NCBI GenBank assembly: GCA_001799615.1
Contig: MGTU01000004.1
Location: forward strand, 145,914-209,913
Length of the DNA: 64,000 nucleotides
Reading direction: 5' to 3'
From: Elusimicrobia bacterium GWA2_61_42
GTDB taxonomy: Bacteria; Elusimicrobiota; Elusimicrobia; Elusimicrobiales; UBA9959
Positions within the stretch are counted from its first letter, which is position 1. Every line of letters starts with the position of its first letter. The position numbers were made by a program, and so were the translations under genes. This document shows, piece after piece, positions 23,310 to 30,817 of this stretch. The notes beneath the pieces are model-generated. The model saw nothing but the letters and a program-made list of their open reading frames with translations, was not told where the DNA came from and did no database searches.

Positions 23310-24118
23310 TATTCCCCCAGCGTGCCTGTTTTCCTGGCGCGCCCGACGGCCAGGCCGAACAGCCAGGCGCTGGCCGGGATCAGGACGATATCGAAAGCCG
23401 CCAGTATCAGCAGGTCGCTTTTCAGGGCGGCCAGTCCCGCGCCCTTGTGTACGGCCAGCTGGAAGGCCCGCACCGCGTAGGTGACGGGCAGCAAATTCGA
23501 AATGACCGCCAGCCAGGCCGGCAGCACCGCCGCCGGGAAGTAAACCCCGCCCAGCAGCCCCTCGAAATTATTCAGGACCCAGGCCAGCGGGTTGCCCCGC
23601 TTGAAAAGCATCACAAAACAGGCCGACAGCACGCCCAGCGCCGCGAAGCAGGCCGCCGATAGCAGGAAGACCAGCCCCGCGGCCGGCCAGTTGGCGGCGG
23701 AAAAATCCAGCTTGAAGATAAAGACCCCGGCCAGCGCGTAGACCAGGAGTTCGAAAGTGGCGAATAAAAAATTCCAGGCCGACATGGCGGCCAGCAGCGG
23801 CAGCACGCCCAGGGGGGTGGAAAGCGCGGCTTCCAGCGTGCCCTGGGTCTGCTCCAGGCGCAGCCGCCCGGCGTAAGAACCGGCCCCGGTGCCGATATAG
23901 CCGAAGAAAGCCATGGCCGTGAAGACGTAGGCGAAGTAGGTGGTCCCGAAAGGCTCCAGCTGCGGCGCCGCCGCGCTGCCGAAAAGCCTGCCGATGAAAT
24001 AAAAAACCGCCAGGTTGGCCAGGGTGGCCAGCGCGCCCAGCGCGAAGGAAAGCCTGTAGCTCTTCTCGGCCAGGTAATCCCGGCGGATGAAGGCCGCGAT
24101 CACGCGCAAGGCGCTCAT
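23306..24118 (-). CDS. ABC-2-type transporter permease
   Basis: This 270-residue protein has six hydrophobic segments in the ABC-2 arrangement, opening with a short cytoplasmic tail (IAAFIRRDYLAEKSYRLSF) and including FEGLLGGVYFPAAVLPAWLAVISNLLPVTYAVRAF, a typical ABC-2 signature for export of lipids, polysaccharides or drugs. Its ATG overlaps the stop of the ATPase gene (ATGA at 24115-24118). Together they form a two-gene minus-strand unit. No substrate can be assigned. Confidence 0.85.
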   Translation of the reverse strand: MSALRVIAAFIRRDYLAEKSYRLSFALGALATLANLAVFYFIGRLFGSAAAPQLEPFGTTYFAYVFTAMAFFGYIGTGAGSYAGRLRLEQTQGTLEAALSTPLGVLPLLAAMSAWNFLFATFELLVYALAGVFIFKLDFSAANWPAAGLVFLLSAACFAALGVLSACFVMLFKRGNPLAWVLNNFEGLLGGVYFPAAVLPAWLAVISNLLPVTYAVRAFQLAVHKGAGLAALKSDLLILAAFDIVLIPASAWLFGLAVGRARKTGTLGEY

Positions 24119-24786
24119 GCCGGGCCCCCGGGCTGCAGCCTGCCGTTCTCTATCCGCAGCGTTCTGCCGGCGGCCGCCGCGAGCAGCTCCCGGCTGTGGC
24201 TGGTGACCAGCACTGTGGAAATTTTGCCGGCTTCGGCTATCAGCTCCAGCAGTCCCCGGCAGGCCACCCCGTCCAGGCCCCTGAAGGGTTCGTCCAGCAG
24301 CAGGAACTGCGCCCTGCGGGACAGGGCGCGGATCAGCGAAACTTTCTGCATATTGCCTTCGGAGAGGCGGTCGAAGCGGCGCTTCAGGTCGGAAGGCGAC
24401 AGGCCCAGCCTGCCGGCCAGCTGCTCCGCCCGGGCGGCGGCCTCGGCCGAAGTCAGGCCGGCCAGGGCGCCGAAGAAACGCAGGTTCTCCGCGGCGCTCA
24501 GGCGGAAATAAAAGCTTCTGGGGTTGGAGGGGCAGTAGGCGGCGAGTTCTCTCAGCCTTTTGGCGTCGGCCGGCAGCCCGCCCGCCAGGATCACGCCGCC
24601 GTCCGCTTCCAGCACGCCCGCCAGGGTCCTGAACAGCGTGGTTTTGCCGGAGCCGTTGGAGCCGCCCAGCCCGGTAACGCCGGTTTCGGCCGCCAAATCC
24701 GCGCCCGCCAGCGCCCGCAGCGGCGCCAGCCCGCTGAAAACCGGGGCCGGGAATATCTTCACCAGACCTTTTGCCTCAAGCCGCAT
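24115..24786 (-). CDS. ABC transporter ATP-binding protein
   Basis: With the ATG at 24786 the product has 223 residues: Walker A GSNGSGKT (42-49), the LSEGNMQKVSLIRAL signature, Walker B FLLLDEP and the H-loop in VTSHSRE. It pairs with the adjacent permease as an exporter. A GTG six codons upstream is a possible longer start; TATTAT lies only 5-10 bases before the ATG, so the mRNA may be nearly leaderless, which the sequence only hints at. The signature motif reads LSEGN rather than LSGGQ, as in many ABC-2 ATPases. Confidence 0.87.
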   Translation of the reverse strand: MRLEAKGLVKIFPAPVFSGLAPLRALAGADLAAETGVTGLGGSNGSGKTTLFRTLAGVLEADGGVILAGGLPADAKRLRELAAYCPSNPRSFYFRLSAAENLRFFGALAGLTSAEAAARAEQLAGRLGLSPSDLKRRFDRLSEGNMQKVSLIRALSRRAQFLLLDEPFRGLDGVACRGLLELIAEAGKISTVLVTSHSRELLAAAAGRTLRIENGRLQPGGPA

Positions 24787-24887
24787 TCCACAATAATAGC
24801 ACACGCCCCCCCGCCCGCGGTAGCTTAAAAGGGCGGCTCCTTCCCACTTAATAAATACTCAATTTGTTCGGGTGGTAATAGTAAGTC

Positions 24888-24916
24888 TTGAATATCACGG
24901 TTTCATCTGTTATAAA
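24888..24916 (+). promoter_or_regulatory. Sigma-70-type promoter of the HEAT-like gene
   Basis: TTGAAT at 24888-24893 and TATAAA at 24911-24916 have a 17-bp spacer. The predicted start lies near 24923, about 58 bases before the ATG. The surrounding intergenic DNA (24787-24980) is clearly more AT-rich than the flanking genes. Confidence 0.7.
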
Positions 24917-24980
24917 CTAACCGGGGAGTAACTTGGGTTACACTACGCTGTAAGTCAACTTAAACACTTAGGGAGCCTAT

Positions 24981-26237
24981 ATGAACAGGATAATCGCTGT
25001 TTTCATTTTTATGCTTTGCGCCGCTACAGCGGACGCGCAGACGCGCAGGTCCTTTAAAGACATAGACCAGGACCTTAAACAGGCCAAAAGCACGGCAACG
25101 GCTATGGCCCTGATAAATTCCATAGGCGAAACCGAGCCCCAGACGGATGAGGATATAAGAATACTGGGGCAGTTGATGGATAGTTATCCCAGGGAGGGAC
25201 AGAGGGCCTTATCAAGGGCTAAGAATCCAAAGCTTGCCAATGCCGTAATGAAAGAATGTGACAGGGAAGTGGCCAAATTTAAAGCCGACAAGGATAAAGA
25301 CTGGAAAAACCTGCCCGAAGCCCAGCGGCAGGAGAAGTTTAACGCCCTATTGAATACCCAGGCCATAATGGCAACCCTCGGGAACCTTAAGAGTCGGGAA
25401 GCCCTGCCCTACCTGAAGCAGTATATAACCCCAGAATACGATGGCACCTTAAGCTACACGGCTTCACAGGCTATCGGTAGAATAGCACCAGATGATCCTG
25501 CCGTGTTCAAAGAGCTTTGGGATAAGCAGGGCGTAAAGAGTATAAGCTACAGCGCCTATGGCAAAAGCGTGTTAAGGGAAGTGGCCGAGAAGATGCAGGA
25601 CCCGAATGTGCCCAAGGAGGAAAAAAATCAGATTCTTGCAAAAGCTAAACCCTCACTGTTAAGTGGAATGGACCCGGCCGAGAAAAAACTAATTAAAGAT
25701 ATTCTTTTATATCATCCCAATCGCGATTTAAAAGGAGAAGTCGGTGGAGCAATGGTTCACGCCGTAATTAATAACCCCGAGGAAAGTGATAAGGATTTTG
25801 TTGTTGAATGGGTGAAAAAGGAAAAATCCCTCGCGGTTTGGAATGCCCCATACGTTATGGATAGGGTCTGGGATGTACGGTTTATTCCCATCCTGCTGGA
25901 GATGCTGAAAAATCCGGCCGATTGGATGCCTAAGGGAAATGTGGCGCAACTTTTAGCGCGACGCCAGGTAAAAGAAGCGCTCCCTTCCCTGGCAGAATGC
26001 ATCGAAAAAGATAAAGAGGAAAATGTTAGAGCTGAATGTCGGGATAGTTACTACAAAATAACAGGAAAGATGCCTGTTATCTTTCACCCCAATGACGTTG
26101 CATACTTCGAGAAACAATTTAAAGACCCCTATACTATTGATTTTTATTCCAAGCTTAAAAGTACCGACCCCGAAAAAAAGAGACAGTTAGCTTTAAAAGC
26201 CTCTCTCGAGGAATTCAAAAGGGGGGTGGGCAAGTGA
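24981..26237 (+). CDS. Secreted HEAT-repeat-like protein of unknown function
   Basis: The 418-residue product has a signal peptide (cut near ADAQ20) and is then almost entirely helical. Repeating helical pairs such as GNLKSREALPYLKQYITPEYDGTLSYTASQAIG, IPILLEMLKN and LARRQVKEALPSLAECIEKDKEENVRAECRDSYYKI have the look of HEAT/ARM repeats, which serve as protein-binding scaffolds. Codon use is more AT-rich than in neighbouring genes, which may indicate acquisition. Its TGA overlaps the GTG of the next, interrupted gene, so the two were once an operon. No enzymatic motif is seen. Confidence 0.7.
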   Translation: MNRIIAVFIFMLCAATADAQTRRSFKDIDQDLKQAKSTATAMALINSIGETEPQTDEDIRILGQLMDSYPREGQRALSRAKNPKLANAVMKECDREVAKFKADKDKDWKNLPEAQRQEKFNALLNTQAIMATLGNLKSREALPYLKQYITPEYDGTLSYTASQAIGRIAPDDPAVFKELWDKQGVKSISYSAYGKSVLREVAEKMQDPNVPKEEKNQILAKAKPSLLSGMDPAEKKLIKDILLYHPNRDLKGEVGGAMVHAVINNPEESDKDFVVEWVKKEKSLAVWNAPYVMDRVWDVRFIPILLEMLKNPADWMPKGNVAQLLARRQVKEALPSLAECIEKDKEENVRAECRDSYYKITGKMPVIFHPNDVAYFEKQFKDPYTIDFYSKLKSTDPEKKRQLALKASLEEFKRGVGK

Positions 26238-26376
26238 AGAAAGTTTGCCTATTTGCCGGCTTGGCCATCTTGCTTGCACCTTCCGCACAGGCGTGGTGGT
26301 CTATTGAGCTGCTTTCAACCCATAAAACCATTAGTGAGCAGGCCGTGTCTCTTGTTAATCCACGCCCCGGGTTAAA

Positions 26377-27323
26377 GGGGTCAGGTCTTGAAATTTAGCA
26401 ACTCTGCGTTTATTTAACCCGACAACACGTTGTCGCGGTGGCCTGTTAGACTCTAAGCGGGGGTGTTGTTATGTCCAGACCGCTTAGGATAGAATATCCC
26501 GGTGCCGTTTATCATATAACCACGCGCGGCAACCGGCGGGCTCAAGTGTTTCTTGACGAAGAAGACCGGAGAATTTTTTTCACCATTCTGGAAGAGACAG
26601 TGCGCAGATTTAATATCCTCTGCCATGCGTACTGCCTGATGACCAACCACTACCATTTGATATTTGAAACCCTGGAGGGAAACCTTTCCAGGGCGATGCG
26701 CTATTTTAACGGGGTTTATACGCAGGCGTTCAACAGGAAGCACGGTAAAGTGGGGCATTTGTTCCAGGGGCGTTATAAAGCCATCCTGATAGAAAAGTCT
26801 TCGCATCTGCTTGAGGCCTGCCGTTATATTGTGTTGAACCCTGTAAGGGCTGGAATCTGCGGCAGGCCGGGCGACTGGCCGTGGAGCAGTTACCTGGTAA
26901 CGGCGGGTCTTTCAAAGGCCGAGCCATTTTTAAGCATAGGCTGGGTGCTGGAGCAGTTCGAAACGGACCGCGCTATTGCAGCCGGGCGATACGTTGAATT
27001 TGTCGCGGATGGGCATGATGTTGATATCTGGGATGATTTGGTCGCCGGCATGGTTCTCGGCAGCCCGGAATTCACCTCCAGGCATTTTTTAGATGCGCAT
27101 GGCGCTGGGGATATGGGAGAGGTGCCGAAGGTGCAGCGCTATGCTGACCGGCCCGACCTCAAAGAAGTAATGTGCGTGCCAGGGGGTAAATGGGCTAACG
27201 CCTTAAGAGCGGTAGATCACTTTGGATATACCCAGCAGGAAATCTCCAGATACCTCGGCGTCCACTATACTACAGTGAGCAGGCACTTGCGTCCCAAGAT
27301 GCTAAATTTCAAGACCTGACCCC
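26377..27323 (+). mobile_element. Y1-transposase element with 24-bp perfect terminal inverted repeats
   Basis: The ends 26377-26400 (starting GGGGTCAGGTCTTG) and 27300-27323 are exact reverse complements, 24 bp each. A subterminal hairpin (CGACAA/TTGTCG, 26420-26435) lies between the left end and the transposase. The transposase stop codon is inside the right repeat. There is no obvious target duplication, as expected for a single-strand HUH mechanism. The element sits in a small secreted-protein gene whose halves rejoin in frame when it is removed. Confidence 0.8.
26471..27319 (+). CDS. Y1 (HUH) transposase, TnpA-REP-like
   Basis: The 282-residue protein starts MSRPLRIEYPGAVYHITTRGN, the usual opening of REP-associated/IS200-type Y1 transposases. 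It has the HUH pair in NHYHLIFET, the GHLFQGRYKAILIE block, and a tyrosine-containing helix (RYFNGVYTQAFNRKHG) that would supply the nucleophile. The C-terminal part (GYTQQEISRYLGVHYTTVSRHLR) is a helix-turn-helix, an add-on common in this subfamily. The frame is intact, and both ends of the element are intact, so it may be active or recently active. Confidence 0.88.
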   Translation: MSRPLRIEYPGAVYHITTRGNRRAQVFLDEEDRRIFFTILEETVRRFNILCHAYCLMTNHYHLIFETLEGNLSRAMRYFNGVYTQAFNRKHGKVGHLFQGRYKAILIEKSSHLLEACRYIVLNPVRAGICGRPGDWPWSSYLVTAGLSKAEPFLSIGWVLEQFETDRAIAAGRYVEFVADGHDVDIWDDLVAGMVLGSPEFTSRHFLDAHGAGDMGEVPKVQRYADRPDLKEVMCVPGGKWANALRAVDHFGYTQQEISRYLGVHYTTVSRHLRPKMLNFKT

Positions 27324-27423
27324 TTCCCTTGCACCGGAAGGTAAGCTGGGCAGCACCCAGCGCATAACGCTGAAGAAGAAGTTTTAGGGTTTAATCGCCG
27401 GCTGTCCGAACACGCGGGCCTCA

Positions 27424-27452
27424 TTGTAAAGGGGGCCCAAATTAATTAAAAT
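27424..27452 (+). promoter_or_regulatory. Possible sigma-70-type promoter of hpf
   Basis: TTGTAA at 27424-27429 and TAAAAT at 27447-27452 have a 17-bp spacer in an AT-rich stretch ahead of hpf. The start would be near 27459, giving a leader of about 70 nt. Confidence 0.5.
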
Positions 27453-27526
27453 ATAAATAATAGCACCGCCTGCGCCTAAAGCGCCGGAAAGGTCCTGTTT
27501 TAGCCCAACGCAGCCTGGAGGAACAA

Positions 27527-28048
27527 ATGAGAATACATATAGTGGCCCGCAAGATAAAGATGACCAAGCCGATAAAGGACTTTATCGAAGCCAAACTTTC
27601 GAAACTTCACGAGTACCTGGACAACATAGTCTGGGCCCAGGTCATCGTGTCCGTGGAAAAGAAGATCCACGCCGCCGAAGTGATCGTGCACGCCGGCCAC
27701 CAGACCATGAAGGCCGCCGCCAACACCGACGAAATGTATTCCGCCATAGACAAGGCGATGGACAAGATGGAAGTGCAGGTAAAGAAGTACAAAGAGCGCT
27801 TTACCGACCACCACGCCACCGAGACCGTCGACCTGGGCGAGTTCACCACCCTGGTGGGCCCCGAGATCCGCTTCTCCGTGGTCAAAGACGTGCCCCTGAA
27901 GCCCATGAACAAGGAAGAGGCCGTGATGGAGATGGAAAAGATCGGCTATAACTTCTGGGTGTTCCAGGACCGCGGCTCCAAACAGCTGCAGGTCGTCTTC
28001 AAGCGCATCGACAGCACCTACGGGCTGCTGCAGCCGGTAAAGAAGTAG
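27527..28048 (+). CDS. hpf: Ribosome hibernation promoting factor, long form
   Basis: The 173-residue protein joins an N-terminal S30AE-type ribosome-binding domain (MRIHIVARKIKMTKPIKDFIEAKLSKL, later MYSAIDKAMDKMEVQVKKYKER) to a C-terminal dimerisation domain (PLKPMNKEEAVMEMEKIGYNFWVFQDRGSKQLQVVFKRIDSTYGLLQP). This is the long form that pairs 70S ribosomes into 100S dimers in resting cells. A strong GGAGG precedes the ATG. It heads the hprK-rapZ-PTS cluster, an arrangement known from several deltaproteobacterial-type genomes and suggesting carbon-supply control of translation. Confidence 0.92.
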   Translation: MRIHIVARKIKMTKPIKDFIEAKLSKLHEYLDNIVWAQVIVSVEKKIHAAEVIVHAGHQTMKAAANTDEMYSAIDKAMDKMEVQVKKYKERFTDHHATETVDLGEFTTLVGPEIRFSVVKDVPLKPMNKEEAVMEMEKIGYNFWVFQDRGSKQLQVVFKRIDSTYGLLQPVKK

Positions 28049-28064
28049 CTTTAAGCGCCGCCCC

Positions 28065-29033
28065 ATGTCCGAACAGGCCAAGAAGGAAGGAAAGTCCCTG
28101 ACCGTCAGGGAGCTGCTTAAGTCCCGGGGAAAGATCCTCGGGCTTAAGGCGGTTTCCGGCTCCAAGAACCTGGGCCGGCGCATCACCGTCAGCGAGATCA
28201 ACCGCCCCGGCCTGGCCATCGCCGGCCACATGGAGCAGTTCCGCTCCGAGCGCATCCAGATAATAGGGCAGGGAGAATACGCCTATTGCCGCAAGGAAGA
28301 CTCCCGCCGGGTGATGGCGAACCTGCAGAAAATGTTCGCCGCGCCCGACATTCCCTGCGTTATCGTGACCGGCGGGGTAAAGCCCCTGCCGGTCATAAAA
28401 CAGGCCTGCGCCAGGGCGAACATCCCGCTGATGATCACCACCGAGGACACCTCGGCCTTCATCCGCGAGATCACCACCTACCTGGACGACCAGCTGGCCG
28501 CGACCACCTACGTGCACGGCGTGCTGGTCAACGTTTACGGCCTGGGCGTGCTCATCCAGGGCGACTCGGGCGTGGGTAAGTCGGAGTGCGCGCTGGAGCT
28601 GCTGAAGCGCGGCCATATCCTGATCGCCGACGACGTGGTGGAAGTCAAGCGCCGCATCGGCTACATGCTGGTGGGCAACTCCCCCAAGAACATCAAACAT
28701 TACATGGAAGTGCGCGGGCTGGGCATCATCGACGTGGAACTGCTGTTCGGCATCGGCTCCATCATGGACCAGTCCCTGATAGAGATGCACGTGAAGCTGG
28801 AAAGCGTGGTGGCCGGGACGCTGGGCACGTACGACCGCACCGGCCTGTCCTCGGCCGAAGTGCACATCCTGGACGTGCCCGTCTCTTCGCTGCGCCTGCC
28901 GGTGACCCCCGGCCGCAACCTGGCCGTCCTCATAGAGGTGGCCGCGCTCAACCAGCGCCTCAAGAACCAGGGCTACTTCGTCGCCAAAAAATTCAACGAG
29001 AGCCTCATCAGGGAGATGAGCAAGAAACAATGA
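28065..29033 (+). CDS. hprK: HPr kinase/phosphorylase
   Basis: The 322-residue protein has both family domains: an N-terminal domain containing NRPGLAIAGHMEQFRSERIQIIGQGE, and a catalytic domain with P-loop GDSGVGKS (166-173), HILIADDVVEVKRR, and the signature EVRGLGIIDVELLFG. It phosphorylates HPr on Ser46 in response to metabolic state and can reverse the reaction. The HPr in this cluster (34243) keeps Ser46, so the pair should be functional. The stop overlaps the rapZ ATG (ATGA). Confidence 0.95.
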   Translation: MSEQAKKEGKSLTVRELLKSRGKILGLKAVSGSKNLGRRITVSEINRPGLAIAGHMEQFRSERIQIIGQGEYAYCRKEDSRRVMANLQKMFAAPDIPCVIVTGGVKPLPVIKQACARANIPLMITTEDTSAFIREITTYLDDQLAATTYVHGVLVNVYGLGVLIQGDSGVGKSECALELLKRGHILIADDVVEVKRRIGYMLVGNSPKNIKHYMEVRGLGIIDVELLFGIGSIMDQSLIEMHVKLESVVAGTLGTYDRTGLSSAEVHILDVPVSSLRLPVTPGRNLAVLIEVAALNQRLKNQGYFVAKKFNESLIREMSKKQ

Positions 29034-29884
29034 CAAAGAACGGCAGGATCTTCATTATTACCGGCATGTCCGGCGCCGGCAAAAGCCAGGCGCTGAAATC
29101 CTTCGAGGACATGGGCTTCTACTGTGTGGACAACCTGCCCATCGCCCTGATCCCGTCCTTCGCCGCGCTGATCCAGAGCCGCCGCTACCTCAAGAGCGTG
29201 GCGCTGGGCATCGACATCCGCGAGGGGCGGTTCTTCAAGGATTTCGTGCGCACGCTGGACAGCCTGGGCAAACTGGGCCTGGACTGCCGCGTGGTGTTCC
29301 TGGACGCTTCCGACGCGGTGCTGATGCAGCGCTTCTCCGAGACGCGCCACCGCCACCCGCTGGGCAAGAACATCGCCGCCGCCGTCAAGGAAGAGCGCAA
29401 CATCCTCTGCGAACTGCGGGCCCGCGCCAACAAGGTCATAGACACCTCCAAGCTGACCCTGGGCGAGCTCAAAGAGATCCTGTCCGGCATGCTGGAGCTG
29501 AAGCGCACCGCGGAAATGAAGCTGTCCGTCATCTCTTTCGGCTATAAATACGGCATCCCGCTGGACGCCGACATCGTGATGGACGTGCGGTTCCTGCCCA
29601 ACCCGTATTACGTCACGGCGCTGCGCGCCAAGACCGGCCTGGACGCCCCCGTCGGGCGCTACCTGAAGAACAAGCCCGGCTTCCGCAGCTTCGTCAAGAA
29701 CTACACCGACCAGATAAAGGCTCTGCTGCCGCTTTACGTCAAGGAAGGCAAGTCTTACCTCACCATCGCCATCGGCTGCACGGGCGGCCGCCACCGCAGC
29801 GTTTACATCGCCGGGGAAATAGCCGGAAGGCTGGCCGCCGGCGGTTTTTCGGTTTCCGCGTACCACCGGGATATCAGGAAGTAA
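29030..29884 (+). CDS. rapZ: RapZ/YvcJ-family nucleotide-binding protein
   Basis: Beginning at the ATG that overlaps the hprK stop, the 284-residue protein has Walker A GMSGAGKS (11-18), the VDNLPIALIP block, RHPL, DTSKLTLGELKE, and the C-terminal family signature SFGYKYGIP...DVRFLPNPY...GCTGGRHRSV. In enterics RapZ guides small-RNA decay for amino-sugar control; elsewhere its role with HprK/PTS is unclear. Longer in-frame extensions overlap hprK and are rejected. Confidence 0.93.
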   Translation: MTKNGRIFIITGMSGAGKSQALKSFEDMGFYCVDNLPIALIPSFAALIQSRRYLKSVALGIDIREGRFFKDFVRTLDSLGKLGLDCRVVFLDASDAVLMQRFSETRHRHPLGKNIAAAVKEERNILCELRARANKVIDTSKLTLGELKEILSGMLELKRTAEMKLSVISFGYKYGIPLDADIVMDVRFLPNPYYVTALRAKTGLDAPVGRYLKNKPGFRSFVKNYTDQIKALLPLYVKEGKSYLTIAIGCTGGRHRSVYIAGEIAGRLAAGGFSVSAYHRDIRK

Positions 29885-29915
29885 AAGGCCCGCCTGGCGC
29901 TGGGGGTTCAAGAGT

Positions 29916-30323
29916 ATGATCAATATCATCGTTATCACCCACGGGGAATTCGGCGCGTACCTCATAGAGGCCGCCGAGGGCATAGTGGGCGTACAGGCCG
30001 CCGGCCTCAAGAACGTCTCCATCTCCCCGCGCATGACGCTGGAGCGCGTGAAGGAATGCGTCGCCGGGGCCATAGAAGAGATGCGCTCCGAAGACGGGCT
30101 GGTCTTCCTGATAGACATGCCGGGCGGCACCCCTATGAACGTGGTGCTGCCGCTGGCCAAGGACATCGACAAGAGCGCCGTGATCTGCGGCGTGAACATC
30201 AACATGATGACCTCCGCTTTCGCGTACCGGGCGACGCTGGATTTCGACCGCCTCTCGGCCAAGATCATCGAGGACGGCCGCAAGGCCATCTGCGAGGTCA
30301 AGAGCCTGCTGATCAAAAAGTAA
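29916..30323 (+). CDS. PTS mannose-family EIIA component
   Basis: This 135-residue protein has the EIIA-Man fold signature MINIIVITHGEFGAYLIEAAEGIVG with phospho-acceptor His9, followed by LVFLIDMPGGTPMNVVLPL, typical of the family. It receives phosphate from HPr and passes it to EIIB. It is a stand-alone domain in a cluster that also holds EIIB, EIIC, EIID, HPr and enzyme I. Confidence 0.92.
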   Translation: MINIIVITHGEFGAYLIEAAEGIVGVQAAGLKNVSISPRMTLERVKECVAGAIEEMRSEDGLVFLIDMPGGTPMNVVLPLAKDIDKSAVICGVNINMMTSAFAYRATLDFDRLSAKIIEDGRKAICEVKSLLIKK

Positions 30324-30327
30324 GACT

Positions 30328-30804
30328 ATGATAATTCTTTACAGGGTTGACGACAGGCTGGTGCACGGCCAGGTGGTGGAAGGCTGGGTGCCGCACCTGC
30401 GCGCCGAAGAACTGGCCGTGGTTTCCGACGAGATCTCCGGCGACGAGATGCGGCGCGCCATCATGCGCTTCGCCACGCCGGAAGAGGTGGACCTTAAGAT
30501 CATGACGGTGGCCGAGGCGTCGGCTTACCTGCCGGAGGCCGCCACGTCCGCCAAAAAGGTGCTGCTGCTGCTGCCGGGCCTCTCCGAGGCCGTGGCCCTC
30601 ATGGACAAGGGCATAAAATTCCCTTCGCTCAATATCGGGGGCATGCACTATTCCGCCGGCAAGAACCTTTCCATAGGCAAGGCCATCTTCCTCAACGACC
30701 AGGACTGCGCCTCCCTCAGGACGCTTTCTTCCGCGGGCATCAAGATAGAGGGGCGGGGCGTGCCGTCCGACAGCCCCGTGGACCTGATGGAAGCCATAGC
30801 GTAA
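30328..30804 (+). CDS. PTS mannose/sorbose-family EIIB component
   Basis: The 158-residue protein opens MIILYRVDDRLVHGQVVEGWVPH, giving the EIIB-Man/Sor active site with His13. It ends normally near GIKIEGRGVPSDSPVDLMEAI. It starts 4 bp after EIIA and would transfer phosphate to the incoming sugar together with EIIC/EIID. The GH57 gene separates it from EIIC and EIID. Confidence 0.92.
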   Translation: MIILYRVDDRLVHGQVVEGWVPHLRAEELAVVSDEISGDEMRRAIMRFATPEEVDLKIMTVAEASAYLPEAATSAKKVLLLLPGLSEAVALMDKGIKFPSLNIGGMHYSAGKNLSIGKAIFLNDQDCASLRTLSSAGIKIEGRGVPSDSPVDLMEAIA

Positions 30805-30817
30805 CCGGTTTTTTTCA

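Larger units (their letters stand above)
26234..27387 (+). pseudogene. Small secreted-protein gene split by a transposable element
   Basis: A GTG at 26234 overlapping the previous TGA opens a signal peptide (VKKVCLFAGLAILLAPSAQA) and continues 47 codons to 26374, then runs into the left end of the element at 26377. The lost end is visible after the right end: 27324 onward reads SLAPEGKLGSTQRITLKKKF and stops at 27385-27387. Removing exactly 26377-27323 (947 bp) rejoins both halves in frame as a 68-residue protein. No function is recognisable. In its present form a truncated peptide stopping at 26396-26398 would be made. Confidence 0.65.
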
